Assembly: GCA_031262495.1 (NCBI GenBank)
Contig: JAISHV010000019.1
Location: 1-34,909 of the forward strand
Length of the DNA stretch: 34,909 nucleotides
Direction: 5' to 3'
Source of the DNA: Ruminococcus sp.
Lineage (GTDB): Bacteria > Bacillota > Clostridia > Oscillospirales > Ruminococcaceae
Part shown: piece after piece, positions 23,525-33,441 of the stretch
How the letters are laid out: every line of letters starts with the position of its first letter
Position numbering within the stretch: position 1 is the first letter of the stretch
The notes under the pieces: generated by a model
Seen by the model: only the letters and a program-made list of their open reading frames with translations
The model's database searches: none
Told to the model about the DNA's origin: nothing
Made by a program: the position numbers and the translations under genes

Positions 23525-26500
23525 TTAGTTTAAAGGTTGATAATATACATATACAAGGAACATATCCGAATCGCCGTTTTTGGCAAGTATTGTGTAGTAA
23601 CCCTCTGTGTCAAGTGCATAAGCCGAACCTGCTGCGTACTCGTCTGCGTATTTCATCTGTCCTTTTGTCCTATATCCCTCTGCTATATAGAAATTGTATA
23701 TACTAACGCCGCGGTCAATATTTACCGCTGTATTGAATGTAAGACTTGATGAAGTAGTATTGTATAATTCATATGCATCAACAGTTTCGTCTCCGCCGAA
23801 GATAATCGAACGCTCAAGTCCGTCTGCCACTATAACCGTTCGTGAACGTGTTGCAGTGTTACCGATATTATCGGTTGCACTGTAAGTTACCGTATATGTA
23901 CCTGTTACGGCAAGATTAACGCCGCTCACATTAACAGAAACTGTGCCGTCAAGTCCTGCGCCTCTGTCTGTTGCACTAACGCCTTCAAGCAGTTCTGTTT
24001 CAAGTGCTGACAGTCCCGAATCCTTTTTAACACGCATGGTTGACAGGCTTTCAAATGAGAATACAGGGGCTTCTTTATCTATCGTGTTTATCACAACATA
24101 AACAGATGTTTTTTTGTCGGTTGCGTCTGTTGCGGTAATCTTTATTATCCCGTTTTCCGTTATACGGACGGCATTAGAGAAGCTTACACCCTCGTATGTT
24201 CCGAGAGGGGTATCGTATACCTCAAGTTCCTTTTCGGGTGCTTTGGTGTTTACAACCACAACCGTTGCCGCCGAATCATCTGTAATATTAAATGCAAGTT
24301 CCATATCGCCGCTTGTCTGGGTTAATACATCCGCAACAGCGTTTTTTTCGTTTTTACCGTCAAGACTTTGTATTGCAGTGGTTGCCGTTGTTATAAGCGG
24401 AGCTTTGTCGTCAATGCTTGTGACAGGGACGCTGATACTGCCCATATTTCCGGCTCTGTCGATAAACGCGTAGCTATATGTGCCGTTTGCTTTTACTTCG
24501 TATGTAAATTCTGTTTTATATATTTGGTCTTCATCTTTGCCTGTAGCTAACACCGGTTCGTCTGCGGTAATTGATATAGCTTCCGTGCCGCCGTGCGGTG
24601 TTTGATTTACTATGAATATCGGTTTGTCTTTGTCGATACACGTAATAGCTACTCCGGGGCGTGTAAGCAGCAGTTCATTGCCCTCTTTATCCTTTATGGA
24701 GAGTTTTACTTGACAGTTTTTCTTGAACTCAACCTTTACCTGTTGTAATCCTGTTTTTGTGATACTCACATATTCGCTTGAATCAGGAGCCTGAGCATTA
24801 TTAATACCTGACGGATAAGCCACAGCCTCAAAATCGCCAATGATTTCATCAAACATAATAAGCAGATTGAGAGAATTATTCGTGGGCGTGTTTAGTAACA
24901 TCTCTTGCGTAATTGTTTCATTTACGCCTAAGAAACGCTCGCTTGTTATCGTTGGGGCGGTTTCATCTTTCGGGGCAACATATATAGCTTGTGCGAGTAC
25001 AGTACCCACATTCCCGGCTGTATCGGTCAATGTGAACATTCCGCCTGTACCGTTATTTAAGTTAATGAAATATCTGCCGCCGTCTTTTACGACACGGTCG
25101 CCTGTTACGCGGAGTACTTCGGCGGGGTCAGAGGGTACAAAATAAACCAAAACGTCATCTTCGTCATAAGTAACGCCGCCGATTATTTCTTCCGCTGTAA
25201 TAATCTTATACTCAACACTTCCTGTCGGGGCTTCTTTATCAATAGTACCGGCGGGCACTGTAACCGTTCCTGTAACCGTATTTCCGGCAACAAGACTTAT
25301 GTTCGCCGTACCCGGGACAGTGAAGTTTATTGTGTTTTGAGCTGTCTTAGCTGTAATTCCCGCATCGGAACTGCCTGTAACCGTCAATTCCGCCGGAATA
25401 GCCGTTGTGTCTGAATTAAACGCCGTTACAACCGCCGTAATATCCTTATTCGTCACGGGGAGCGTGAATTCTCCGCTGTCACTTGAGTTATATTTCCCGA
25501 TTATACTGCCGCCTGCGTAGAAATCCGCAACCCAATAGCTTATATCATAGTCTTCGGGACTGTTGAATATTTTTCCTGCACCGCTGATTGTTTTGGTTGA
25601 TACGTTTCCTGCTTCATCGGTGTATGTGAATGTAAATGTATCAGATGTTGACTTAATTGTATACTCGTTTATTCCGTCTTCAAATGAACCTATACCCTCT
25701 GCGACAAACGCTGTATAAGTTTCTGTGCCGTAGATAGTCGTGACATCACCGTCAACAGTTTCATAACCGTTTACACTGCTGTAAACTAAGATTTCGTCGG
25801 GGGTTTTGTCGATATTGTTTACATTGACACTGTATTCTCTTTCGTCTGTACCTGCTGCACTTTTAATTGTGTAAGTTAATGCACCGTTGTTTGTTGCAGT
25901 TAGGGTTAACGTATTCGCTTCCTCGCCGCTGTCTATAACTTTAACAGGGTCAGAAGTCGTTACCCTAACAGTGATATTTTGGTTAGTCGGTTCGGTTTCA
26001 GAAAACTCAATATTATGTGCATACTCATCGTCGTAGAGGTTTACGATAATGGGGGCACTGAACATATTCCCGAATCTATCTGTAAAATCAAGGGTATAAG
26101 TGCCGTTTTGAGTAATATTAAGCCCTGAATGTGTTTTACTGAACTCGTTTTCTGTTGATGTGAAAGTTTTCAGTTTCACAGGTATATTAAACCCAATTGA
26201 ACCGCCGTATTCATATACGCTGTCTGTTATTGCGGCTGGGGGGACAGAATGATAGAGCATCTCCGTATAATCGAGTAAATTTTCGGAGAATTTCCACTCA
26301 TTCACAGAACCTAATTCATCAGTAACAGTCACAATTACTTCCCCGAGGGCATAACCCGGGAAAATGTAGAATTCAAGTGTAAAATCTTTATAATAATAAT
26401 ATGATTCTTCAGGGTTATTACTATCTTCATTGAGGTATGAATGTTTGCTTGTCGCCGGTGTATCTACTACTACAGCGGGTGTGCGCGTACCCGGGATATT

Positions 26501-29500
26501 TTCAATTGAAAAATACTCCGGTGCTTCAAGTCCTTGATCCGTAAGGTATTTATTCACAGCCGCCATATACGCATCAGAGAATTTGATTTGAACATCTGTT
26601 ATACGGCTTTGGTCTTGTATATTAAAAGGTATGGTGATATAATGCTCGTTTGTGTCAAGTGTCGGATATTCATTATTCATTACCCAAGGGGCTTCATTGT
26701 CTATGCTGCTGAATGACAGATATTCCTGACTGAGATTACCCAACTTATCTTGTGCCATAAACCTCACAAGATTGTTTTCTGTCAATATATAACTTTCACC
26801 GGCTTTAAGTTCAGCTCTGATAGTACGTGCATCATGTATAGTCTCGTCATATGTCTGATAACTTAACTCAAATTTTTCCGCACCGCTTAAATCATCTGTA
26901 AAACTATCCAGAGTAATGGTAACTTTATTATCGGATTCATCAATTGTATATTCAAATTCAGGCGGCGTTGAGTCATAAGCTAAATCAAAACAGTAGTACA
27001 CCGGTTCAACGTTTTCGCCGAATGAGGGCATACGGATATAGACCCGGTATTTTTTATCGGTTTCGATAGTGTTGGGGTCGATTAAATCTTCAATGTCATA
27101 CGTAAAACCGACAGTTCCGGTCTCTGATTCAACTCTCTCATGATAATAAGGACTCTGCTTAACGATTTCACCGTCTGAATTTATCGTAAATAAAATAGGA
27201 TTTCCATAACTGTATTCCGCTGTTCCTATTCTTACGGTAGGTTGCTGATATGCATCAGTTGCCGGTTTATTTGTGTTTACAGTTAAATATTGATCCGTAT
27301 CATTTAAATATAACATGGGAACATCAACATTTTCCGCTGTATCATCTCTGAAAACATCATTCATGTCTTTTCCGCCGAATGGAGATACTTCCTCCATGAA
27401 ATTGGTCGTAACAGCTATGTCGGCTACAGCCGGAATAATCGCGTCTCCCGTGTCAGAATTTAATGAAAGTGAAGTGCCTAAAACTTTATCTGCCCCTTTG
27501 CTTAATGCGAATACAGACATGGTTTTTGCTTCACCTATTTCATCGTCAGCATAAACAGGCGTAAATCTAAACTCATAAATAACTGCTCTGTGGTTGCCGT
27601 TTTCGTCTGTCTCCCATAAAACTTGGTCTATTTCCGAAATATCTATCGGGATATCGGCGTAATAACTGCCGATTGTGTCATTAATTTTTATGAAGTCCGA
27701 ATCTTTGAGATAATAGGTATAAACAGTTTCATATACATCTGAACCGGCAACGATATTATCAAAAGAATAACTTGTTAACGAGAAAGAGAATTCTATATCA
27801 GTATCCCGACTGTACGGGTCTAAATACACGGGACTGTCTGTTACGTGACTTGAAAGTCTCCCGTCAAAATCATCTTCAACCTCAAAGGTACGCTTAACAA
27901 GGCTCACATTTGCACTGCCTTCAGTGCCTGTAAGCTTTATTCTGCTTAAATCGCCGTTCGGCGCAGTGAGCTGAATTCTCGTTGTTGTGATACCTGTAAG
28001 AGATGCAACATTCAGTGCATCGTTTACGTATCTGTAGATAGGTCCTGAGGCATTACGGTAAATAATCTTACCGTCCTCGTTGTAAATATTATTATCTGTA
28101 TACCCAATCAATTCGGGATTAATGTGTTCATAGTATATATTAATGTCATCTAACGTCTGACCGTAGACGTCATAGCTATCGAAATCCATGGAGTTAAATG
28201 AGAATGTATCGGGTTTATATGACCAAGTTCCGCCGGTGTTTTTAGCTAAAACATCAGTTGTTAAGTCTGTTTGAAAGACATCAATACCGCCGTTATTAAG
28301 ACCGGTGTCAATCTTTTGTAAAATAACAGTATTATCTACTCTGCCGTTATCATCATAAACCGTATCATAGCATACGACTAAATATACAGGGCGAGTAAGG
28401 TCACCGGCTTTTAATCCTGTGTAATATGGAGTAGGAAGAATATCGGAAAAAGATCGTATCCAATCATTACCGACTGCAGATTCTAATGCACTCGTTATAT
28501 TTAACAGACTTAATACCGGCGTTTCCGCAGTAAGAGAAATTCTTTTTGTTATTATATCGTTCTGATTTTCAATATTGTCTTCACTTTGATTTGTTAATGA
28601 CAGAATCTCCTCCCTATAAGTTTCGTTGTCCAAAAACTGATGCATTTTTGATAATCTATTTTTTACAGTTATATCTGCTAAAGAATCATCCGCTTCAACA
28701 AAGAAATATTTTAAATCGTTGATTTTACGATAATCAATATCAAATGTCAGAGGTGTATCGAGTGAAGTTACCGTGCCGCCGTCATAGTTTGTACCTGAAA
28801 GTACAGCCGCAGCACTGGTGTTATCAATCGTAATATGATGTGTTTTATAAACAGGAGCTGAACCGTCCTGCTCAATCTTCACGCCGACCGTGAGATAATA
28901 AAATACATTTGCTTGAAGTTTCAGTGCTTCCCCAACATAATAATCGCTTGACCCGGGTCTTTGATAATCAAAAGCATCTATCGTCATTTCGGCGTAATGC
29001 CGTGCAGTAGAAGATTTAGGGTCTTCGGCTGTCGCAGTATTTTCGCCTATCACCATACCATAAGTTGTGTACTCTTCCGGTGCAACTGTTGAAATAGAAT
29101 TCTTTGCATCTTCACTCGCATTTGCACTTTGCGCTGTTTTCCATACAACAGTCACAGTATCTATAGTATTAGCATCGCGTATATCGGCTTTAACTTTGAT
29201 ATCGTCGATTAGCGCAAAATCTGTAGACAAACTGATTTCCGGGGCAATAGTATCAATTATCGGTGTGACAGGATATCTTTTTGCACCGCCCACTGGTGTG
29301 TCGCTTCTGTTTTGTGCGCCGTCCTCCATCATGGCTTTGTCGATTTCGATATATGAAATTTCCGCACCGGTATTCGGTACTTTAAAAAACAGGAATACTT
29401 TTTTATCGGTATCACCAATGACAGCCATATTTTCTGTCGTAAATTTAAGCTGACTGCCGGTTACCTCATACCACTCAGCAGTAGGCGTATTAGTATTTCT

Positions 29501-31366
29501 CAGTTGATACGCTATCTTTTGAGACCCGATATAGTCTGTATTTACGGTAAATTGTATATTACCCGCTGCCTTTAAATTTATGTCATCATAGTTTATTTCA
29601 ATACTGTAAACATTTGAAGCACCGTCATCTGCTTCATTAATAAACACTAAGTTCTCACCGGGTGTAACTGTGGGTTTTGTTCTGTCGATTATATACGGCA
29701 GCCCGGGACTATAGGTAGTTGATGCCGAAACGAAGCTTGAAGTATCAAAAGTATATCCGTTATATTGACTTGTGATACGCCCGCTGTTCGCGTAAGCAAA
29801 CGATTTAACGCGCACATTTCCCTCGAAAAAATTCGATGTATTCTGCACCGGCACTATATAACGCACGTAATATTTGTTGCCGTTTGGTAAAGCTTCAACT
29901 TTTATGCCGGAAGATATGACTTCTACATTTGAATTATTTCCGTAGGCTAATTCAAATACAGCTTTCGGCGGCGTACCTTGTATAAACTTATTGAAATAAA
30001 CATCAACATAAACCGGTTTGCTGCCTTTTATAAACTGCTCCGTTCCGTTCGGGTTCGAGAGTTCCTGAGGCACAACTTTAATTTCGGATATACGCAGACG
30101 TACACCGTCAAAAAGCGTCTGAACGCCGAAATTCACACTGTTTGCTTTTTGGTCGTTTTCGCCTTTTCTGCCGTTAAAGGGGTTGCCCGACATATCGGTA
30201 ACGGTATTATAAATCCAACTATTATTGTTTTCACTTACTGTTAAGCTTGATACATTAAATTCTGTAGTTTTACGTGCCTCAGGCAATTTATACGAAAACA
30301 CCATATACGGCATATCGTCATTTATTGACGGCGTATATTTTACGAAAGTTGCCTGCATTTTTTGAGCGGTCGATTCACTGCTACCCATTGTTTGAATTTC
30401 AAGTGTTTTGCCCGACATTGTAGTATCGGAAGCCCCGGCAATCGTTATGGGTTCTGAAAACCCAACTATAATATAATAAGTCTTACTCTGATTTGCGGTT
30501 GTAATAATTTCAACAGGCGAACCTACAGGCGCTCCGTTTGATTTATTATAATCTTCATAGATGTTTACAGATGCTATTTGCGGACCTTTAGTGTCTCTGC
30601 CGATAACTTTAATGCCTCGTGCACTATCCCACTGAAAAGTTTCAACGCCGTCCCAGTTGTCGTAATTTGTGCCCCAGTATCTGAATTTCGGCGCAGAAGT
30701 GTGGTCAGCAGTAATCCACTTGTCGATTTTAGTTACATCAAGGGTATCATTAACATAACCGTATCTTGAGGTATATGTTTTATGTACGCCGCTTTTATCT
30801 TTGGCACTGCCGGTATACTGAATCTTATTATTAGTATAATTAAAGAATTCTATACGATTGTAGGAATACTCATCCCAGTCGCGGTCGTCAATTTTATTAT
30901 CTAAAATGGCGGCGACAGAATATTCAACACCGTCACCCACAACCATGTTGTAGATGTTTGAATTTGAATTCGTGTCATTACCGGTTAAAGCTTGCATATA
31001 GTAGGTTACTTGATGGTCGTTTCCGGAAGCACCCGATAATTTATCCGACAGCGTATTAGCCCAGCCGTTAACTCTGTAAGTAACACCGGGGTCGGTGTCC
31101 ATTCGGCTGTAGCTATTGAGTGATGTCGGCTCAGTGCCGTTTCTCGTGGTTTTGGCGTAATTCACAAATTGTACAGGTTTACCGTTTATATGAAGCTCTT
31201 GGGGAATCCAGTTTACATCAGCCGCCTCGGCTTTCAGTATTCCGCCCGGAATCCCGAACATCATTATAAACGCCAGCGCAAGCAAAGCTAAACGTTTAAA
31301 ATTAACGCTTTTCAACAGGCAAACAACGAAGCCCCTCTTCATTACAGTATTTCTTTTAGTTTCCAT
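23525..31366 (-). CDS. Giant secreted protein with tandem Ig-like domains (2,613 residues)
   Basis: The signal peptide has a hydrophobic core at about 24-42 and a cleavage region AEAAD near 48. An unrecognised beta-rich N-terminal domain comes first. The rest is a chain of Ig-like or cadherin-like units of roughly 80-120 residues that recurrently show a D(T/K)xxPxI start and a T(D)xAGN-type turn (TFTYTDEAGNV, MFTLTDTAGNV, YAFIDRAGNM, YSATDNIGNTATR). The last unit, at about 2436-2512, fits the DUF5011 type. No sorting signal or membrane anchor is seen at the end (YVYYQPLN). GGAGG lies 9 bases before the ATG. It is the first gene of a two-gene operon of about 16 kb, expressed from the promoter at 31605-31577, and is probably secreted with its partner as a surface layer, fibre or adhesion complex; the partnership is inferred from the operon. 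Confidence 0.85.
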   Translation of the reverse strand: METKRNTVMKRGFVVCLLKSVNFKRLALLALAFIMMFGIPGGILKAEAADVNWIPQELHINGKPVQFVNYAKTTRNGTEPTSLNSYSRMDTDPGVTYRVNGWANTLSDKLSGASGNDHQVTYYMQALTGNDTNSNSNIYNMVVGDGVEYSVAAILDNKIDDRDWDEYSYNRIEFFNYTNNKIQYTGSAKDKSGVHKTYTSRYGYVNDTLDVTKIDKWITADHTSAPKFRYWGTNYDNWDGVETFQWDSARGIKVIGRDTKGPQIASVNIYEDYNKSNGAPVGSPVEIITTANQSKTYYIIVGFSEPITIAGASDTTMSGKTLEIQTMGSSESTAQKMQATFVKYTPSINDDMPYMVFSYKLPEARKTTEFNVSSLTVSENNNSWIYNTVTDMSGNPFNGRKGENDQKANSVNFGVQTLFDGVRLRISEIKVVPQELSNPNGTEQFIKGSKPVYVDVYFNKFIQGTPPKAVFELAYGNNSNVEVISSGIKVEALPNGNKYYVRYIVPVQNTSNFFEGNVRVKSFAYANSGRITSQYNGYTFDTSSFVSASTTYSPGLPYIIDRTKPTVTPGENLVFINEADDGASNVYSIEINYDDINLKAAGNIQFTVNTDYIGSQKIAYQLRNTNTPTAEWYEVTGSQLKFTTENMAVIGDTDKKVFLFFKVPNTGAEISYIEIDKAMMEDGAQNRSDTPVGGAKRYPVTPIIDTIAPEISLSTDFALIDDIKVKADIRDANTIDTVTVVWKTAQSANASEDAKNSISTVAPEEYTTYGMVIGENTATAEDPKSSTARHYAEMTIDAFDYQRPGSSDYYVGEALKLQANVFYYLTVGVKIEQDGSAPVYKTHHITIDNTSAAAVLSGTNYDGGTVTSLDTPLTFDIDYRKINDLKYFFVEADDSLADITVKNRLSKMHQFLDNETYREEILSLTNQSEDNIENQNDIITKRISLTAETPVLSLLNITSALESAVGNDWIRSFSDILPTPYYTGLKAGDLTRPVYLVVCYDTVYDDNGRVDNTVILQKIDTGLNNGGIDVFQTDLTTDVLAKNTGGTWSYKPDTFSFNSMDFDSYDVYGQTLDDINIYYEHINPELIGYTDNNIYNEDGKIIYRNASGPIYRYVNDALNVASLTGITTTRIQLTAPNGDLSRIKLTGTEGSANVSLVKRTFEVEDDFDGRLSSHVTDSPVYLDPYSRDTDIEFSFSLTSYSFDNIVAGSDVYETVYTYYLKDSDFIKINDTIGSYYADIPIDISEIDQVLWETDENGNHRAVIYEFRFTPVYADDEIGEAKTMSVFALSKGADKVLGTSLSLNSDTGDAIIPAVADIAVTTNFMEEVSPFGGKDMNDVFRDDTAENVDVPMLYLNDTDQYLTVNTNKPATDAYQQPTVRIGTAEYSYGNPILFTINSDGEIVKQSPYYHERVESETGTVGFTYDIEDLIDPNTIETDKKYRVYIRMPSFGENVEPVYYCFDLAYDSTPPEFEYTIDESDNKVTITLDSFTDDLSGAEKFELSYQTYDETIHDARTIRAELKAGESYILTENNLVRFMAQDKLGNLSQEYLSFSSIDNEAPWVMNNEYPTLDTNEHYITIPFNIQDQSRITDVQIKFSDAYMAAVNKYLTDQGLEAPEYFSIENIPGTRTPAVVVDTPATSKHSYLNEDSNNPEESYYYYKDFTLEFYIFPGYALGEVIVTVTDELGSVNEWKFSENLLDYTEMLYHSVPPAAITDSVYEYGGSIGFNIPVKLKTFTSTENEFSKTHSGLNITQNGTYTLDFTDRFGNMFSAPIIVNLYDDEYAHNIEFSETEPTNQNITVRVTTSDPVKVIDSGEEANTLTLTATNNGALTYTIKSAAGTDEREYSVNVNNIDKTPDEILVYSSVNGYETVDGDVTTIYGTETYTAFVAEGIGSFEDGINEYTIKSTSDTFTFTYTDEAGNVSTKTISGAGKIFNSPEDYDISYWVADFYAGGSIIGKYNSSDSGEFTLPVTNKDITAVVTAFNSDTTAIPAELTVTGSSDAGITAKTAQNTINFTVPGTANISLVAGNTVTGTVTVPAGTIDKEAPTGSVEYKIITAEEIIGGVTYDEDDVLVYFVPSDPAEVLRVTGDRVVKDGGRYFINLNNGTGGMFTLTDTAGNVGTVLAQAIYVAPKDETAPTITSERFLGVNETITQEMLLNTPTNNSLNLLIMFDEIIGDFEAVAYPSGINNAQAPDSSEYVSITKTGLQQVKVEFKKNCQVKLSIKDKEGNELLLTRPGVAITCIDKDKPIFIVNQTPHGGTEAISITADEPVLATGKDEDQIYKTEFTYEVKANGTYSYAFIDRAGNMGSISVPVTSIDDKAPLITTATTAIQSLDGKNEKNAVADVLTQTSGDMELAFNITDDSAATVVVVNTKAPEKELEVYDTPLGTYEGVSFSNAVRITENGIIKITATDATDKKTSVYVVINTIDKEAPVFSFESLSTMRVKKDSGLSALETELLEGVSATDRGAGLDGTVSVNVSGVNLAVTGTYTVTYSATDNIGNTATRSRTVIVADGLERSIIFGGDETVDAYELYNTTSSSLTFNTAVNIDRGVSIYNFYIAEGYRTKGQMKYADEYAAGSAYALDTEGYYTILAKNGDSDMFLVYVYYQPLN

Positions 31367-31798
31367 AACCGAAAACCTCCGATAAAATTATAAAAAACAG
31401 CATTTTAATTCAAAATATGTTAAAAAATAATATATTTTAGTATAAAACAAAAGTCCGACAACAATAAAAATTTTAAAAAACGACAAACATATGTAGATTT
31501 GAGAAGATTTATAGCAGGATTTTATCAGTCTGTTTGAAAGTTATTAACATTACTTGTTTCGGAATTATACGATTATAGTATATCATAATGTAATTATTTT
31601 GTCAATGTTTTTTTAAATTTTTTTTATTTTTTGGGAGATGAAAATGTAAACTTTTTGTGAATTCAAAATGGAAATCTTTCAGAATCTCTCGTCCTCTCGC
31701 TCCTGTCCTCCGGAATAACATTCCGCAACAAGTTTAATATAATGATAAAGAATACCTATGCATATTTGCCTATATAGGCGGCAAGGAGATATTTTCAC
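31367..31798. other. Divergent AT-rich control region between the giant operon and the pilin-like fragments
   Basis: It holds the leftward promoter at 31577-31605, giving the giant-protein mRNA a leader of about 200 bases that is strongly AT-rich and shows no riboswitch pattern I can name. On the rightward side TATAAT at 31738-31743 has only a weak -35 (ATAACA, 31715-31720). GCCTATATAGGC, a 12-base palindrome, lies just before the AAGGAG ribosome site of the 31799 gene. Confidence 0.6.
31577..31605 (-). promoter_or_regulatory. Promoter of the giant surface-protein operon
   Basis: On the minus strand TTGACA (31605-31600) and TATACT (31582-31577) are 17 bases apart, with an extended -10 TGA. 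It is the only strong promoter seen for the roughly 16-kb transcript ending at 15136. Confidence 0.8.
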
Positions 31799-32035
31799 AT
31801 GGCAAATTTTAATGTAAGCAGCTTCACTGAACTTCAGACGGCACTTGCCTCATCTGACACGGATATACATATCACGATTACAGCTGATTTTTCGATAACT
31901 TCTCAGATTCAAATCCCTGCCGGAAAAAGTGTATCTATCACGAGTGACAGTACAAAACACCGTCTTAGCAGAGGGGTAACCGATGAAAACAACAAGATTA
32001 AAAAGACGTTAGCGGACGGCGGAATGTTGTGGTAA
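31799..32035 (+). pseudogene. 5' fragment of a surface protein (head of a pilin-like adhesin)
   Basis: It encodes 78 residues beginning NFNVSSFTELQTALASSDTDIHITITADFSITSQIQIPAGKSVSITSD. This looks like the first rungs of a right-handed beta-helix head, as found at the N-terminus of large wall proteins. It breaks off after HRLSRGVTDENNK and ends out of register with the following FctA-like sequence; the two frames overlap by 7 bases at 32029-32035. No signal peptide is present, so the piece either lost it or was translated as a cytoplasmic start of a larger chain. AAGGAG stands about 10 bases before the ATG. I read it as the surviving 5' end of a gene whose middle was deleted, joined out of frame to its own 3' end. 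Confidence 0.6.
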
Positions 32036-32811
32036 CTGTTACACGCGATGAAAATCAAAATCTTGTCGCAAGTGTTGACTACCCGGGCGGGAATGTACCG
32101 ATTTTTGATAATTATTATGTTACAGCGGATTCACCGATTAGTATTTCCTCAAAGAAGATTTGTATCGGCAAAGATTTTGAAGACGGGCAATTTGAGTTTG
32201 AACTTAACAACACTGACGGCACAATAATTTTATACGCAAAAAATGACAGCAGCGGCAATATCAATTTCTCCGAATTTGATTTACCCGAGGGCGAATACGA
32301 TTTCGTCATGCACGAGACCACCCCGGACGGCGGCGGTTGGCACAGCGATAAACGAGAAATCCCCGTGCATATCAGTGTTACCGACAACGGAGACGGCACC
32401 ACAACAGCGCAAATTACTTATCCTGACGGAGAACCGACATTTACAAACACATTCAACTACACGCCGGTCGGCGCGATTGTTCATGCGAAAAAGCGCGTTT
32501 GCGGAGCTTGTCTATGTGAAGACTTGTTTACTTTCGGGATATTTGACAGCAGCGGCAAAGAAATTTTGACGGCGAAAAATGATGCAAACGGAGATATAAT
32601 ATTCCCTGAACTGAGTTTCAGCGCGCCCGGTGTGTATCATTACACGCTGAAAGAACTAAACCCCTCGGGTAACGGTTGGGAATGTGACACGGGTATATAC
32701 GGCATTATTGTGACTGTCACAGCCGACGAAAACGGTGTACTTTCAGCAACAGTGACTTATAAATCAGGGACAATTCCGACGTTTACGAATTACTATAAAC
32801 GTATTTGTTAA
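32029..32811 (+). CDS. FctA/Spy0128-type pilin isopeptide-linker repeats (3' fragment)
   Basis: It holds the tail of one repeat (VVTVTRDENQNLVASVDYPGGNVPIFDNYY) followed by two full repeats of about 110 residues. Each shows the family pattern: a Lys-bearing first strand (ISSKKICIGKDFEDGQFEFEL; AIVHAKKRVCGACLCEDLFTFGI), a Gly-rich central turn, a Glu-bearing strand (HETTPDGGGW; LKELNPSGNGW), and closing T(F/V)TN(T/Y)(F/Y). In streptococcal-type pilins these Lys, Glu and Asn residues form intramolecular isopeptide bonds. The frame is open from 32002 with no proper start; GTG at 32029 is arbitrary and lacks a good ribosome site. Upstream repeats were presumably deleted. There is no sorting signal or membrane anchor after the last repeat (YYKRIC). 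The gene is likely a non-functional remnant. Confidence 0.75.
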   Translation: MVTVTRDENQNLVASVDYPGGNVPIFDNYYVTADSPISISSKKICIGKDFEDGQFEFELNNTDGTIILYAKNDSSGNINFSEFDLPEGEYDFVMHETTPDGGGWHSDKREIPVHISVTDNGDGTTTAQITYPDGEPTFTNTFNYTPVGAIVHAKKRVCGACLCEDLFTFGIFDSSGKEILTAKNDANGDIIFPELSFSAPGVYHYTLKELNPSGNGWECDTGIYGIIVTVTADENGVLSATVTYKSGTIPTFTNYYKRIC

Positions 32812-32837
32812 ATGATATTTTGAGGAGAGAAATCTTT

Positions 32838-33392
32838 ATGAAAATAATTACACGCGATCAGCCGATGGATGCTGATATGAGCCCATACCATCTGCCCGAC
32901 CCTTACCCTGTTCCGGTAAATCTTTTGCCGAACGCAGAAGAATCCGCGCTGTTGTCAGTAGCATACGCGGGGGTAAATTCTGAAATGACAGCACTTTCGC
33001 AATATGTAGTCCACCACGAAACCTGTGCAGACACAAACCCCGACATATCCCACGACATTTTGCAAATCGGAATAATCGAAATGTTCCATCTTGATATGCT
33101 CGGCAGTTGTATAAAACAGCTCGGCGGTTCGGTTTATATGATTAATCGATACGGAAAACCGCAATACTGGACATCTAAAAACATCAAATACGGGAATGAT
33201 TTAATATCACGTTTAAAAATAGATATTCAAAGCGAAAATGACTGTATAAACAGTTATCGGCGTATAATCTCACGGCTTAAAAATCCGGCACTTATAGACT
33301 TGCTTGCTCGGATTATCAAAGATGAAGAATTACATATCACGCTTTTTAATCAGATGATTGATAAATTGTCTATTCCCAAAAGCGTAGGATAA
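32838..33392 (+). CDS. Ferritin-like di-metal protein (rubrerythrin or Mn-catalase-like)
   Basis: It is a four-helix-bundle protein with a complete set of metal ligands: Glu49 (SEMTA), Glu81-x-x-His84 (EMFH), Glu133 (SENDC) and Glu163-x-x-His166 (EELH), numbered from the start chosen here. Such proteins bind two iron or manganese ions and act in peroxide removal or oxygen protection in anaerobes. The Pro-rich N-terminal stretch (about 16-31) precedes the bundle. Length is 184 residues. I chose the ATG at 32838 because GAGGAGAG lies about 7 bases upstream; a longer frame from 32805 would overlap the preceding gene's stop. The exact subfamily (rubrerythrin-like, Mn-catalase-like, spore-coat CotJC-like) cannot be decided. 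A strong terminator follows at 33405. No promoter was identified; it may be read with the upstream remnant. Confidence 0.82.
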   Translation: MKIITRDQPMDADMSPYHLPDPYPVPVNLLPNAEESALLSVAYAGVNSEMTALSQYVVHHETCADTNPDISHDILQIGIIEMFHLDMLGSCIKQLGGSVYMINRYGKPQYWTSKNIKYGNDLISRLKIDIQSENDCINSYRRIISRLKNPALIDLLARIIKDEELHITLFNQMIDKLSIPKSVG

Positions 33393-33404
33393 AACTTAAA
33401 TAAC

Positions 33405-33440
33405 AAAACCCTCTGCAGCAACACTGCAGAGGTTTTTCTT
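33405..33440. terminator. Bidirectional terminator between convergent genes
   Basis: CCTCTGCAG (33410-33418) pairs with CTGCAGAGG (33424-33432) around a 5-base loop, followed by TTTTTCTTTTT on the plus strand and a T-rich run on the minus strand. It serves both the ferritin-like gene and the surface-protein gene ending at 33442. Confidence 0.88.
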
Positions 33441-33441
33441 T

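Noticed and set aside
31367-31570. Riboswitch in the long leader of the giant-protein operon
   Set aside because: Strongly AT-rich with no recognisable conserved core or stable stem series.
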